Shown here one piece after another: positions 7,148 to 15,970 of a stretch of DNA of 64,000 bases; positions within the stretch are counted from its first letter, which is position 1; every line of letters begins with the position of its first letter. The stretch covers positions 1-64,000 of the forward strand of contig DASXVX010000012.1 in NCBI GenBank assembly GCA_036504075.1. The letters are read 5' to 3'. Both the position numbers and the translations under genes were made by a program. This DNA is from DASXVX01 sp036504075 (GTDB taxonomy: Bacteria; Bacillota; Sulfobacillia; Symbiobacteriales; Symbiobacteriaceae). The notes under the pieces were generated by a model. That model searched no databases, was not told the DNA's origin, and worked only from the letters and a program-made list of their open reading frames with translations.

Positions 7148-7492
7148 ATGGCCAACGAGCAGGTGCTACACGGCAACACGCTGGTGTTGGTGCGTCCCGT
7201 TCCCCATGCCCCGGCTAACCTGCGCCTGGCGAGAGCCACCGGAGACAGCGTCACGCTGCAGTGGGACCGGGCCGAAACCGCCAACCGGTATGCGGTCATC
7301 ATGGTCCGCCCTGCCCTGAATCCGCCGATTCAGACGCCGGTCTTCGAAGGTGCCGCACAGGCGTCGTTCTGCACCATCCACAACCTTGAGCCCGATACCG
7401 AGTACGAGTTCCACGCGCAGGCCGGTAACGGCACCGGCTGGTCGCCGGAGTCCAACCACATCCTGGTCCGAACGCCGGCCCGAGCGCCTTGA
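7148..7492 (+). CDS. Fibronectin type III domain protein
   Basis: A 114-residue protein with one FN3 domain at about residues 20-110: PHAPANLRLARATGDSVTLQ, then RYAVIM, and TIHNLEPDTEYEFHAQAGNG. ATG 7148 is preceded by GGAAGGAGG. There is no signal peptide or membrane anchor, so export is not indicated. FN3 domains mediate binding, but no partner can be read from the sequence. Single-gene unit with its own terminator. Confidence 0.8.
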   Translation: MANEQVLHGNTLVLVRPVPHAPANLRLARATGDSVTLQWDRAETANRYAVIMVRPALNPPIQTPVFEGAAQASFCTIHNLEPDTEYEFHAQAGNGTGWSPESNHILVRTPARAP

Positions 7493-7506
7493 TGGGTGTA
7501 CAGTTC

Positions 7507-7545
7507 AGCCCCCTGCCTGCAACCTGCAGTCAGGGGGCTGTTTTC
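7507..7545 (+). terminator. Terminator after the FN3 gene
   Basis: Stem AGCCCCCTG / CAGGGGGCT with a 15-base loop followed by GTTTTC. Confidence 0.75.
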
Positions 7546-7550
7546 ACCGG

Positions 7551-9314
7551 CTACCGCCGAACCCGCCGGGCCTCCTTGAGCATACAGCGGTCCATGATCG
7601 TATGCAGCCCGTATGCGACGGCGCCTGCGGCGGCCTCATCATGGATCACGCCTTCCTGCAGCCAGAGAATCCGGGGCTTGTGCGCCATGGCCTTCACGTC
7701 GGCCAGCACCCCGGGCACATGCTCCGGCGCCCGGAAAACGTCCACGATATCCACCGGGAACGGAATCTCCGCGAGGGACCGGTAGACCGGCTCGCCGAGG
7801 ATATACTCGCCTTTCGGCGTAACCGGCACGATCTTGAAGCCCTGCTCCTGCAGGAAGCGGGCCACCCCGTACGAAGGCCGGTCCGGCTTGTCCGAAAGCC
7901 CGACCACCGCGATGGTCCGGGGTCGGTACTCCCCGCCCTCCGCCGCGACCGGACTGCCGAAAATCCAGCGGACGACCGCCTCGCTGTTCATGTCGGGGGC
8001 CTCGCCAGGGAACGGCTCGCCGCTGGCGCTGCCGGTGGCGGCATACAGGGCGTGCTCCAGGTCGGCGATCAGGTCCTGCACGTTCTCAAGGCCCACGGAA
8101 ACCCGAATCAGGTCATCGCCCACGCCCGCCGCCGCCCGCTGCTCGGAGGTCAGCTGCGAGTGGGTCGTGCTGGCAGGGTGAATCACCAGGCTCTTCGCGT
8201 CGCCCACGTTCGCCAGGTGGCTGAAAATCTCCACGTTGTCGATGAACTTGCCGCCCGCCTCGACTCCGCCCTTCACTCCAAAAACCAGCATGCCGCCGAA
8301 GCCGCCCGCCAGGTACTTCCGGGCCCGCTCGTACGTCGGGTGCCCTGCCAGGCCCGGATACTGGACCCAGGCGACGCCGGAGTGGCTCTGCAAATACTTT
8401 GCCACCGCCATGGCGTTGTCGCTGTGCGCCCGCATCCGCAGCGGCAGCGACTCCAGCCCCAGCAGCAGCAGGAAGGCGTTAAACGGCGACTGACAGGCAC
8501 CCAGGTCCCGGAGCATTTGCACCCGGATTTTGGTGGCAAAGGCCGCGGGGGCGCAGTCAATGGCGTACCGGAGTCCGTGGTAGGAAGCGTCGGGCTCGGT
8601 GAAGCCCGGGAACTTCGGGCTGTTCCAGTCGAACTTGCCCGAGTCGATGACCACGCCGCCCATGGCCGCACCGTGCCCGCCCAGCCACTTCGTGGCCGAG
8701 TTGAGCACCAGGTCGGCGCCCCACTGAATTGGCCGGCAAATCGTCGGGCCGGCAAACGTATTGTCGATGATCAGCGGCACGCCGTTGGCATGGGCAATCC
8801 GGGCCACCGCCTCAGTGTCGAACACGTCCAGACGCGGGTTGCCGATGGTTTCCCCGAACACGGCCCGGGTCCGGGGCGTGATCGCTGCCCGGAAATTCTC
8901 CGGGTCCGCCGGGTCCACGAACCTGACCGTAATGCCGTACTTGGGCAGCGTGGTCGCAAATAAGTTATACGTCCCACCGTACAGGCTCGATGAGGTGACG
9001 ATCTCATCACCGGCGTGGGCGATGTTCAGGATCGTCGCCACCAGCGCCGCGTGGCCCGAAGCGAAGGCCACCGCCGCCACGCCGCCCTCCATGAGGGCGA
9101 TGCGCTGCTCGAAGACGTCCACCGTCGGGTTACCAATGCGGGTGTAAATGTTCCCGGCTTCCTCCAGGGCAAAGAGCCGCCGGGCGTGCTCGGTGGACTG
9201 GAACTGGTAAGCCGTCGTCTGGTAAATGGGCACGGCCCGTGACCCGGTCACGGGGTCCGGACTCTGCCCGCCGTGAACGGCCAGGGTCTCCAACCGGTAC
9301 TGCTTCTTTTCCAA
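7551..9314 (-). CDS. O-acetylhomoserine sulfhydrylase fused to a C-terminal CoA-binding domain
   Basis: Residues about 1-430 are a Cys/Met-metabolism PLP enzyme: AVHGGQSPDPVTGSRAVPIY, a PLP-binding Lys in NSATKWLGGHG, and GENVQDL-like C-terminal features (SVGLENVQDLIADLEHAL). It would form homocysteine from O-acetylhomoserine and sulfide. Residues about 440-587 are a separate Rossmann CoA-binding domain (YccU/CoA_binding_2 type: TIAVVGLSDKPDRPSYGVA, then FKIVPVTPKG, and PRILWLQEGVIHDEAA). Stand-alone enzymes are about 430 residues, so this is a fusion. TTG 9314 is chosen, with AGGGGGGAG six bases upstream. It lies downstream of fba, separated by a terminator. No SAM riboswitch was seen. Confidence 0.88.
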   Translation of the reverse strand: MEKKQYRLETLAVHGGQSPDPVTGSRAVPIYQTTAYQFQSTEHARRLFALEEAGNIYTRIGNPTVDVFEQRIALMEGGVAAVAFASGHAALVATILNIAHAGDEIVTSSSLYGGTYNLFATTLPKYGITVRFVDPADPENFRAAITPRTRAVFGETIGNPRLDVFDTEAVARIAHANGVPLIIDNTFAGPTICRPIQWGADLVLNSATKWLGGHGAAMGGVVIDSGKFDWNSPKFPGFTEPDASYHGLRYAIDCAPAAFATKIRVQMLRDLGACQSPFNAFLLLLGLESLPLRMRAHSDNAMAVAKYLQSHSGVAWVQYPGLAGHPTYERARKYLAGGFGGMLVFGVKGGVEAGGKFIDNVEIFSHLANVGDAKSLVIHPASTTHSQLTSEQRAAAGVGDDLIRVSVGLENVQDLIADLEHALYAATGSASGEPFPGEAPDMNSEAVVRWIFGSPVAAEGGEYRPRTIAVVGLSDKPDRPSYGVARFLQEQGFKIVPVTPKGEYILGEPVYRSLAEIPFPVDIVDVFRAPEHVPGVLADVKAMAHKPRILWLQEGVIHDEAAAGAVAYGLHTIMDRCMLKEARRVRR

Positions 9315-9345
9315 AGCGCGCTCCCCCCTCGGAGTTATTAGCAAA

Positions 9346-9369
9346 CAGACGCCGGACTCCCGGCGTCTG
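9346..9369 (-). terminator. fba: Terminator after fba
   Basis: On the minus strand a perfect 10-bp stem CAGACGCCGG / CCGGCGTCTG with a four-base loop is followed by TTTGCT. Confidence 0.7.
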
Positions 9370-9384
9370 TGCGTCAACGTGTGA

Positions 9385-10239
9385 CTAGGCCTTGCCTGCG
9401 CAACCGAAGAGCCGCATCTTCTCCTTCAGCTTCTCCTTGAGAAGGCTCTTGGCCGGGGTGAAAATCTTGCGCGGGTCGATCTCGTGGGGCCGGGCGGCGA
9501 GTTGCGCCCGGATTTCACCCAGGAACGCCTCGCGCAGTTCGGTATCGATGTTGACCTTGCGGATGCCGACCGAGATACCCTTCACGACGTCCTCTTCGGG
9601 CACGCCGGAGCCACCGTGCATGACCAGGTACGCGCCGGTCTCCTTGTGGACCGCCTCGATCCGGTCGTGCGCCAGCTTCGGCTTCGCCTTGTAGTGGCCG
9701 TGGGCCGTGCCGAACGACATGGCCAGGGCGTCGATGCCGGTCGCCCGGTAGAAGTCGATGGCGTCAGCCACCGGGGTCAGCATGGCGTCGCGCTCGTCGA
9801 CGGCGATGTCATCTTCCACGCCGCCAATCTTGCCGATTTCGCCTTCCACAGAGACGCCGACCGCATGGGCAATCTTGACGATTTCCTTTGTGCGGGCGAT
9901 GTTCTCTTCCTTGGACCACTGGGAGCCGTCGAACATCACGGAGGTGAAGCCGGCCCGGATGCAGGCCACCACGGTGTTGAAGTCGGTCCCGTGGTCCAGG
10001 TGGAGCGCCACCGGCACGGTCGCCGCCTCGGCCGCCAGTCGGGCGAGCCCGGAGATGTAATGGAGGCCCGCGTACTTGATGGCGCCCTGGCTGGCCTGAA
10101 TGATCACCGGAGACCGGAGCTCATCCGCCGCTTCGACGATCGCCTGCACGATCTCCATGTTGTTGCAGTTGAACGCTCCGACGGCATAATTGCCCTTATC
10201 GGCAGCGTCCAAAAGATTCTTCAGCGGAACTAACGGCAT
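9385..10239 (-). CDS. fba: Class II fructose-bisphosphate aldolase
   Basis: A 284-residue zinc aldolase that cleaves or forms fructose 1,6-bisphosphate. Signature elements are visible: HLDHGTD (zinc/catalytic region, about residues 80-86), EGEIGKIGG (about 133-141), MSFGTAHGHY and HGGSGVPEEDV (about 208-218, phosphate binding). Start ATG with AGGAGGAAG upstream. It is preceded by a long leader with a perfect 10-bp closing helix (10259-10366) and followed by a terminator, so it is probably a single-gene unit. Tagatose-bisphosphate aldolases share the fold, but the context gives no reason to prefer that. Confidence 0.93.
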   Translation of the reverse strand: MPLVPLKNLLDAADKGNYAVGAFNCNNMEIVQAIVEAADELRSPVIIQASQGAIKYAGLHYISGLARLAAEAATVPVALHLDHGTDFNTVVACIRAGFTSVMFDGSQWSKEENIARTKEIVKIAHAVGVSVEGEIGKIGGVEDDIAVDERDAMLTPVADAIDFYRATGIDALAMSFGTAHGHYKAKPKLAHDRIEAVHKETGAYLVMHGGSGVPEEDVVKGISVGIRKVNIDTELREAFLGEIRAQLAARPHEIDPRKIFTPAKSLLKEKLKEKMRLFGCAGKA

Positions 10240-10258
10240 GTAGAGCTTCCTCCTGCAA

Positions 10259-10366
10259 AGACGCTATCGCGCCTGAAATTGGCCCATCAGGGTAGTTATG
10301 CGCTCTGGCAGTGTTCTCCTACACGGACGCCATCAAAATATTGGATTACCTCGATTGATAGCGTCT
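10259..10366 (-). promoter_or_regulatory. Structured leader of fba, riboswitch-like, family not recognised
   Basis: In the fba transcript AGACGCTATC (10366-10357) pairs perfectly with GATAGCGTCT (10268-10259), immediately before the AGGAGG binding site. Inside are a hairpin (TGGC and GTGT arms pairing with ACAC and GCCA, 10306-10332) and a small hairpin CCC-TGAT-GGG (10283-10292). A closing helix abutting the ribosome binding site plus internal arms is the layout of a regulatory leader. It matches no riboswitch class I know. Confidence 0.45.
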
Positions 10367-10474
10367 ATCGATACATTGCCGGAGGCCCGTCCCTTTCTAT
10401 CGTAGTTTGCCCCGTCCGGGACTGGCGGCGCGGCACTCGTATTATCGTTTCGTAAAAACAGAATTTCGATCGAT

Positions 10475-10509
10475 AACGGGGCCTCCGGCGTTTCGCCGGG
10501 GCCCCGTTT
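10475..10509. terminator. Hairpin after ilvB, probable terminator
   Basis: Long GC-rich inverted repeat AACGGGGCC..CCGGCG / CGCCGG..GGCCCCGTT, 12 bases beyond the ilvB stop. T tracts are weak on both sides. The remainder of 10240-10474 is the fba leader and upstream region. Confidence 0.55.
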
Positions 10510-10520
10510 CGGATCAGAAG

Positions 10521-12233
10521 TCAGTCGGCGGGCTTCAGCAGCATATCCGTGTTGGCCCCGCCGGGCGGCACCATGGGGAAGACGTTCTCCTCCTCCTCCA
10601 CCCGCACGTCCACGAAGACCGGCCCCTGATGCGCCCGAGCCTCGGCCAGGGCCGCCGCCAGGTCGCCCAGGCGCGTCACCCGCATGCCCTTGATGCCGTA
10701 AGCCTCTGCCAGCAGCACGAAATCCGGCGAGCCCGTGCGCAGATCCACCTGGCTGTACCGGCCCTTGTAGAACATCTGCTGCCACTGCCGCACCATGCCC
10801 AGGTACCCGTTGTTCAGCACGACCACTTTGACCGGTATTTGCTCGCCCGCGATGGTGCCGAGTTCCTGAATGCACATCTGGATGGAGCCGTCCCCGGAAA
10901 CGACCACCACGTCCTTATCCGGCCGGGCGACGGCGGCGCCCATGGCTGCCGGCAGGCCGAAGCCCATCGTGCCCAGGCCGCCCGAAGTGAGCCACGTCCG
11001 CGGCTCCGTCCGGGTGCAATAGTGGGCCGCCCACATCTGGTGCTGCCCCACGTCGGTGACGACGATCGACTCCGGCCCCCAGGCCGTCTGGATCGCCTGC
11101 ACCACCTGCTGCGGCTTCGGCCGCTGCTCCGGGTCGGTGGAAAGCACTTCGCCCGGATGCATCCCCCAGAGCGGGTTCTGCTGGTGCCAGGCCTGCACCT
11201 GGGCCAGCCATTCGCCCGAAGCCCGCCGGTAGTCGCCCAGGTCGGCGTTCAACTGCCCCAGCACCACCGCCGCATCGCCGATGACCGGGATGTGGCTGAT
11301 CAGGTTCTTGGAGATCTCCGCCGGGTCCACATCGATGTGGACGATGGTCGCCTTCGGCGCAAACCGGGCCGCCAGACCGGTCACCCGGTCGTCGAACCGG
11401 ACCCCGGCGGCGATCAGCACATCGGCATTCGCCACCGCCCGGTTGGCGGCAAACGTGCCGTGCATACCGAGCAGCCCGAAGCACTGCGGATGATCCATGG
11501 GGAAGCCGCCCATGCCCATGAGCGTATCCACCACCGGCGCTCCCAGTCGTTCGGCCAGTTGCCGGAACGGCGCCGGCGACCCTTCGGAGTGGATCAGGCC
11601 GCCGCCGGCGATCATGACCGGCCGCTCCGCCCCCCGAATGGCCGCAACGGCCTTGGCCACGGAGTCCGCCCCCGCCGTCACCGGCGGCTTGTAGCCCCGG
11701 AGCGTCACCGTCGCCGGGTAATCCCAAACGATTTTCGCGTTGGTGACGTCTTTGGGAATATCGATCAGCACCGGCCCCGGCCTTCCCGACCGGGCGATGT
11801 AGAAAGCTTCTTTAATGGTGCGCAGCAGGTCGGCCGGGTCGGTCACCAGGAAGTTGTGCTTGGTCGCCGGCATGGTAATGCCGGTCACGTCGGCCTCCTG
11901 GAAGGCGTCCCGCCCAAGGAGCGGCCGCATGACCTGCCCGGTGATCGCGACGACCGGGGTCGAGTCCATCATGGCATCGCACAGCCCCGTGACCAGGTTC
12001 GTCGCGCCCGGCCCCGACGTGGCCAGCACCACGCCCACCTTGCCGGTGGCGCGGGCGTAGCCCTCGGCTGCATGGATGGCACCCTGCTCATGGCGGGTGA
12101 GAATGTGGCGGATCTTGCTGCCGTGAAGCGCATCATAAATGTATAGATTTGAACCCCCGGGATAGCCGAACATGACGTCGACGCCTTCCAGCTCCATCGC
12201 CTTCAGGATCGCCTGGGCCGCCTGTATCTCCAT
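10521..12233 (-). CDS. ilvB: Acetolactate synthase large subunit
   Basis: The 570-residue TPP-dependent catalytic subunit joins two pyruvates, or pyruvate and 2-oxobutyrate, in valine and isoleucine synthesis. The N-terminal PYR domain has the catalytic Glu in RHEQGAIHAAEGYARATGK. The central FAD-type domain includes GVRFDDRVTGL. The C-terminal PP domain has GDGSIQM and NNGYLGMVRQWQ. ATG start with AAGGAGG upstream. It is the last gene of the ilv operon and, unusually, is separated from its regulatory partner ilvN by five genes. Confidence 0.95.
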   Translation of the reverse strand: MEIQAAQAILKAMELEGVDVMFGYPGGSNLYIYDALHGSKIRHILTRHEQGAIHAAEGYARATGKVGVVLATSGPGATNLVTGLCDAMMDSTPVVAITGQVMRPLLGRDAFQEADVTGITMPATKHNFLVTDPADLLRTIKEAFYIARSGRPGPVLIDIPKDVTNAKIVWDYPATVTLRGYKPPVTAGADSVAKAVAAIRGAERPVMIAGGGLIHSEGSPAPFRQLAERLGAPVVDTLMGMGGFPMDHPQCFGLLGMHGTFAANRAVANADVLIAAGVRFDDRVTGLAARFAPKATIVHIDVDPAEISKNLISHIPVIGDAAVVLGQLNADLGDYRRASGEWLAQVQAWHQQNPLWGMHPGEVLSTDPEQRPKPQQVVQAIQTAWGPESIVVTDVGQHQMWAAHYCTRTEPRTWLTSGGLGTMGFGLPAAMGAAVARPDKDVVVVSGDGSIQMCIQELGTIAGEQIPVKVVVLNNGYLGMVRQWQQMFYKGRYSQVDLRTGSPDFVLLAEAYGIKGMRVTRLGDLAAALAEARAHQGPVFVDVRVEEEENVFPMVPPGGANTDMLLKPAD

Positions 12234-12257
12234 TGTCGCAGGGCCTCCTTATGCGGA

Positions 12258-12279
12258 GCGGGGGGGCAAGCCCCCCCGC
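12258..12279. repeat. All-GC hairpin between ilvD and ilvB
   Basis: Perfect 9-bp stem GCGGGGGGG / CCCCCCCGC with a four-base loop (CAAG on plus, CTTG on minus) and no T tract. It may stabilise processed mRNA ends or slow polymerase between the two genes. Confidence 0.6.
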
Positions 12280-12287
12280 CAACCGAG

Positions 12288-13967
12288 TTAGTCGGGTAGT
12301 CGCAGCACGGCGCCGGTGTTGGCACTGGTCACCAGCCGGGAGTACCGCCCGAGCCATCCGGAAGAGATCTTGTGCGCCGGCCGCCGCCAGGATGCCTTGC
12401 GAGCCGTCAGTTCCGCCTCCGCCAGGTCCATCGTGAGCCGCCGCCCCGGAATGTCGATGGTGATGGGATCGCCGTCCTGAAGCAGGGCAATCGGTCCGCC
12501 TTCCGCCGCCTCCGGGGAGATGTGCCCCAGGCAGATGCCCCGGGTCCCGCCGGAGAAGCGTCCGTCGGTAATCAGCGCCACATCCTTGCCAAGGCCCATC
12601 CCGGCGATGGCCGAGGTCGGCGAAAGCATCTCCGGCATGCCGGGCCCGCCCTTGGGTCCCTCGTACCGGATGACCACGACGTGCCCCGGCTTTACCTTGC
12701 CGCCGAAGATGCCGGCCAGCGCCTCATCCTGCGACTCGAAGCAGATCGCCTTCCCCTGGAAAACCTTGATCGAAGGGTCGACGCCACCCACTTTGAGCAC
12801 CGCCCCGTCAGGCGCCAGGTTCCCAAAAAGCATCGCCAGGCCGCCGGTGGCGGAATAGGCGTTCTCCACCGGCCGGATGACGGCCGGGTTCTTGTTCTCC
12901 GCCTGGCCGTAAAGCTCGCCGATCGTTCCGCCCGCCACGGTCAGGCAGTCCGGGTGCAGCGCGCCCTCCTTGCGGGCGAGCTCCTTCAGAATCGCCATAA
13001 TGCCCCCGGCCGCATGCACATCTTCCATATGGACGTCCGGCGTCGAGGGAGCGACCTTGCAGAGGTAAGGAATTCGGCCGGAAAGCTCGTTGATCCGCTC
13101 CAGCGGGTATGCCACGCCTGCCTCGCCGGCGATCGCCAGCGTGTGCAGCACGGTGTTAGACGAACCGCCCATGGCGATATCCAGGGCGAAAGCGTTGTCG
13201 ATCGCCTGCACCGTCACGATCTCCCGCGGCCGGGGTCCGCCGGCCAGGGCCATGGCCACGATCCGCTCCGCCGCCGCCTTCGCCAGCGCCTCACGTTCCG
13301 CCGACTTGGCCAGGGCCGTGCCATTGCCCGGCAGGGCCAGCCCGAGCGCCTCGCAGAGACAGTTCATGGAATTGGCGGTAAACATGCCGGAGCACGAGCC
13401 GCAAGTCGGACAAGCCAGGTCTTCCAGTTCCTTCAGCCCGGCGTCGTCCAACTTGCCGAGGCTGTGCGCCCCGACGCCCTCGAACACCGAGATCAGGTCG
13501 GCCTTCTGGCCGCTGGCGAGCCTGCCCGCAGCCATCGGCCCGCCGGAGACAAAAATCGTCGGCACGTTGATCCGCATGGACGCCATGAGCATCCCCGGCG
13601 TGATCTTGTCGCAGTTGGGGATGCAAATCATCGCGTCCAGCCGGTGCGCCTCCATGACCGTCTCCACGCAGTCCGCAATCAGTTCCCGGGAAGCCAGGCT
13701 GTAACGCATGCCGATATGACCCATGGCGATACCGTCATCGACGCCGATGGTGTTAAAGATGAAGGGAACGCCGCCCGCCGCCCGCACCGCCGCCTTGACC
13801 AGGTCGCCGAACTCCTTCAGGTGCACGTGGCCGGGGACGATGTCGATATAGCTGTTGGCGATGCCGATAAAGGGCTTACCCATGTCGGCGTCCGTTACGC
13901 CGGTGGCCTTCAGCAGAGCCCGATGAGGCGCCCGTTCAAAGCCCTTCTTGATGGTATCGCTACGCAA
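12288..13967 (-). CDS. ilvD: Dihydroxy-acid dehydratase
   Basis: A 559-residue iron-sulfur dehydratase, third common step of valine/isoleucine synthesis. Cluster cysteines are visible in PNCDKITPGMLMA (about 120) and CPTCGSCSGMFTANS (about 190), and the C-terminal region has LITDGRFSGGTRG. TTG start with GGAGGG upstream. It lies upstream of ilvB and downstream of the PfpI-like gene in the same orientation. Confidence 0.95.
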   Translation of the reverse strand: MRSDTIKKGFERAPHRALLKATGVTDADMGKPFIGIANSYIDIVPGHVHLKEFGDLVKAAVRAAGGVPFIFNTIGVDDGIAMGHIGMRYSLASRELIADCVETVMEAHRLDAMICIPNCDKITPGMLMASMRINVPTIFVSGGPMAAGRLASGQKADLISVFEGVGAHSLGKLDDAGLKELEDLACPTCGSCSGMFTANSMNCLCEALGLALPGNGTALAKSAEREALAKAAAERIVAMALAGGPRPREIVTVQAIDNAFALDIAMGGSSNTVLHTLAIAGEAGVAYPLERINELSGRIPYLCKVAPSTPDVHMEDVHAAGGIMAILKELARKEGALHPDCLTVAGGTIGELYGQAENKNPAVIRPVENAYSATGGLAMLFGNLAPDGAVLKVGGVDPSIKVFQGKAICFESQDEALAGIFGGKVKPGHVVVIRYEGPKGGPGMPEMLSPTSAIAGMGLGKDVALITDGRFSGGTRGICLGHISPEAAEGGPIALLQDGDPITIDIPGRRLTMDLAEAELTARKASWRRPAHKISSGWLGRYSRLVTSANTGAVLRLPD

Positions 13968-14000
13968 AGGAGAGCCCTCCTAGCAAGAAATGAGGCGAGT

Positions 14001-14630
14001 TTACCAGGCCCAGAACGTGGCCGACTCCTCGGGAAACTCGTAGGGTTCCGGACCGGCCGACGCATGCAGCACATGCGAGGAATGCCAGGGATACTCGATC
14101 TGTTTGGCCAGTTTGCGGGCCCGCTCCAGCCCCTCCAGGCGGGAGACCGCAAAGAGCGCCCCGTCGATGCCCGCCGAAACGCCGCCGGTCGTGATGACCT
14201 TGCCGTCCGAGACGACCCGGGCGTAGCGGACATTGACTTCCGGGAACTGGGCCGCCAACTGATGGCGCCGCCGGTAATGCGTCGTGCAGGACCGCCCCCC
14301 GAGCATCCCCGCCCGGGCCAGAAAGAACGACCCGGTTCCGCAAGCCAGCACCAGCCGGCAAGCAGGCGCCATCTTCCGAACGTACTCTTCCACGTCGGAG
14401 ACCGACTCCGGGCGCTCCCGGGTGACCGGCCCGCCCGGCACCACCAGCACGTCGAATTCCGGCGCATCCGCAAACGTATACTCGGCAGTCACTTTGAGCC
14501 CATGGCTCCCACGGATTTCCCGGGAGTTCCCAACAGTAAACACTTCGGCCACCGCGCCAAACACCTCGAAGGGGCCGGCGAAGTCCAACTCTTCGACACC
14601 ATCAAACAGCAAAACGGCAACCTTCATCAT
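14001..14630 (-). CDS. DJ-1/PfpI (class I glutamine amidotransferase-like) family protein
   Basis: A 209-residue protein with the DJ-1/PfpI fold: KVAVLLFDGVEELDFAGPFEVF at the N-terminus (AraC-regulator-like amidotransferase subtype), FDVLVVPGG, and the nucleophile-elbow Cys in LVLACGTGSFFLARAG (about residue 96). ATG with GGGAGGGAG upstream. Members act as hydrolases, isonitrile hydratases or have no known reaction. Its role inside an ilv operon is not evident from sequence. Confidence 0.8.
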   Translation of the reverse strand: MMKVAVLLFDGVEELDFAGPFEVFGAVAEVFTVGNSREIRGSHGLKVTAEYTFADAPEFDVLVVPGGPVTRERPESVSDVEEYVRKMAPACRLVLACGTGSFFLARAGMLGGRSCTTHYRRRHQLAAQFPEVNVRYARVVSDGKVITTGGVSAGIDGALFAVSRLEGLERARKLAKQIEYPWHSSHVLHASAGPEPYEFPEESATFWAW

Positions 14631-15046
14631 GGTATCTCCCTCCCTGAAAATCGTAGGTTGAGACGAGGTCCGACGAGGACCGCAAACATGGAAGCCAAAG
14701 GTTCAAATCTTCCTAACGCAGCCGATGGCTGGACATCCGAGGAGTAGAGGGGCCTGGACAAATCCTCCCCAACCCGGGCCGGGGCCTGGACCACAGGAAG
14801 CAAGTCCCCGGGTCCGGAACCCGCATACCAGGCGGGAAGCACAGGCCGAGCGAAAGCGAAGGCGCCTGGCCGGAGGTCCGAGGCGTATCGGAGCAACAGT
14901 TCAAGATTCGCAGCCAGGGCGCCGCCCCGCAGCGGCGACGACAATCATCGCCTACCAGTGAGCGAGGAGGCAAGCCAAGGCGAGAATCATTTCAAAGATA
15001 AGTGCTCCGCAACGCCGAGAGACCCCCGGACACGGCGCCGACCGAT
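14631..15046. other. 416-bp gap inside the ilv operon with no convincing gene
   Basis: The gap between ilvE and the PfpI-like gene is purine-rich on the plus strand. It holds only a low-quality ORF (14627-14944, minus) without a recognisable motif or clean start. A GGAAG / CTTCC hairpin near 14691-14715 carries GGTTCAAAT but is not a tRNA arm. It may be decayed coding sequence. Confidence 0.5.
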
Positions 15047-15925
15047 CTACAAACCGATGGCGGTACCCGACGTCTGCGTCAACTCCCGGAACCGACCGGA
15101 AAGCTTAACCGTGATCGGCCCTGGCGTCCCAACCCCCACCGGCCGGCTGTCCGCCATGACCACCGGCACGACCTCCGCCGCGGTCCCGGTCAGGAAGCAC
15201 TCATCCGCCGTGTAGACATCGTGCAGGGTGAAGACCCCTTCCTCCACCTTCAGGCCGAGGCTCTCGGCGATCTCGATGGTGGCGTTGCGGGTGATGCCCG
15301 GCAGAATGCCCAGGTAAGCCGGCGGGGTGATAACCTTCCCCTTCTTCACGATGAAGATGTTGTCGCCCGTGCCTTCCGTGACGTACCCTTCCTTGTTCAG
15401 CATGATCACTTCCGGATACCCGAGCGTGACCGCGCTGATCTTGGCCAGAATGCCCGTCAGGTAGTTCAGAGACTTGATCTGCGGCGAGAGCGTGTCAACC
15501 GGGTTACGCCGGGTCGAGACCGAAATCACCTTCATGCCCACCGTGTAGACCTCCGGCGGGTACAGGCTGATGGTGTCAGCGATGCAGACCACCGAGGGCT
15601 TCGGGCACTTCCGGGGATCGAGACCCAGGTCACCGAAGCCCCGGGAGACCACCAGCCGGATGTAGGCATCCCGCAGGTCGTTCCGCCGGCAGGTCTCCAG
15701 CACCACCTGCTCCGTCTCTTTCCACGACAGCGGGATCTCCAGGCAGAGCGACTTCGCCGAATCATAGATCCGGTCCAGGTGCTCCGTCAGCTTCCACACC
15801 CGGCCGTTGTACGCCCGAATGCCCTCGAACACGCCGTCGCCGTAAAGGAACCCGTGGTCAAAGACGGAGATTTTCGCTTCTTCTTTGGGGTAATACTTGC
15901 CATCGATATAAACCTGGATGCTCAA
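15047..15925 (-). CDS. ilvE: Branched-chain amino acid aminotransferase
   Basis: A 292-residue fold-type IV PLP enzyme for the last step of Val/Ile/Leu synthesis. It shows HGFLYGDGVFEGIRAYNGRVW, the PLP Lys in QIKSLNYL (about 159), and MLNKEGYVTEGTGDNIFIV around the conserved Glu. TTG start with AAGGAGGG upstream. D-amino-acid transaminases share the fold, but the length, the LNYL motif and the operon favour IlvE. Confidence 0.92.
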   Translation of the reverse strand: MSIQVYIDGKYYPKEEAKISVFDHGFLYGDGVFEGIRAYNGRVWKLTEHLDRIYDSAKSLCLEIPLSWKETEQVVLETCRRNDLRDAYIRLVVSRGFGDLGLDPRKCPKPSVVCIADTISLYPPEVYTVGMKVISVSTRRNPVDTLSPQIKSLNYLTGILAKISAVTLGYPEVIMLNKEGYVTEGTGDNIFIVKKGKVITPPAYLGILPGITRNATIEIAESLGLKVEEGVFTLHDVYTADECFLTGTAAEVVPVVMADSRPVGVGTPGPITVKLSGRFRELTQTSGTAIGL

Positions 15926-15970
15926 AGGTAGCCCTCCTTGTGATGCTGGTCCTACGGAGAGGTCATACGC

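Noticed and set aside
9314..9385. Search for a SAM riboswitch before the sulfhydrylase gene
   Set aside because: Only about 70 bases separate it from fba, filled by the fba terminator and the ribosome binding site; no SAM-I motifs.
10407..12146. Long plus-strand open frame opposite ilvB
   Set aside because: Shadow of the ilvB coding frame, low-complexity Arg/His-rich translation, no ribosome binding site.
14690..14720. GGTTCAAAT resembling a tRNA T-loop
   Set aside because: No acceptor, D or anticodon arms at the proper distance on either strand.
12372..14747. Very long plus-strand open frame (791 codons)
   Set aside because: It is antisense to ilvD and the PfpI-like gene. The high GC third-position bias keeps the opposite frame open, and its translation is Arg/His/Pro-rich with no recognisable domain.
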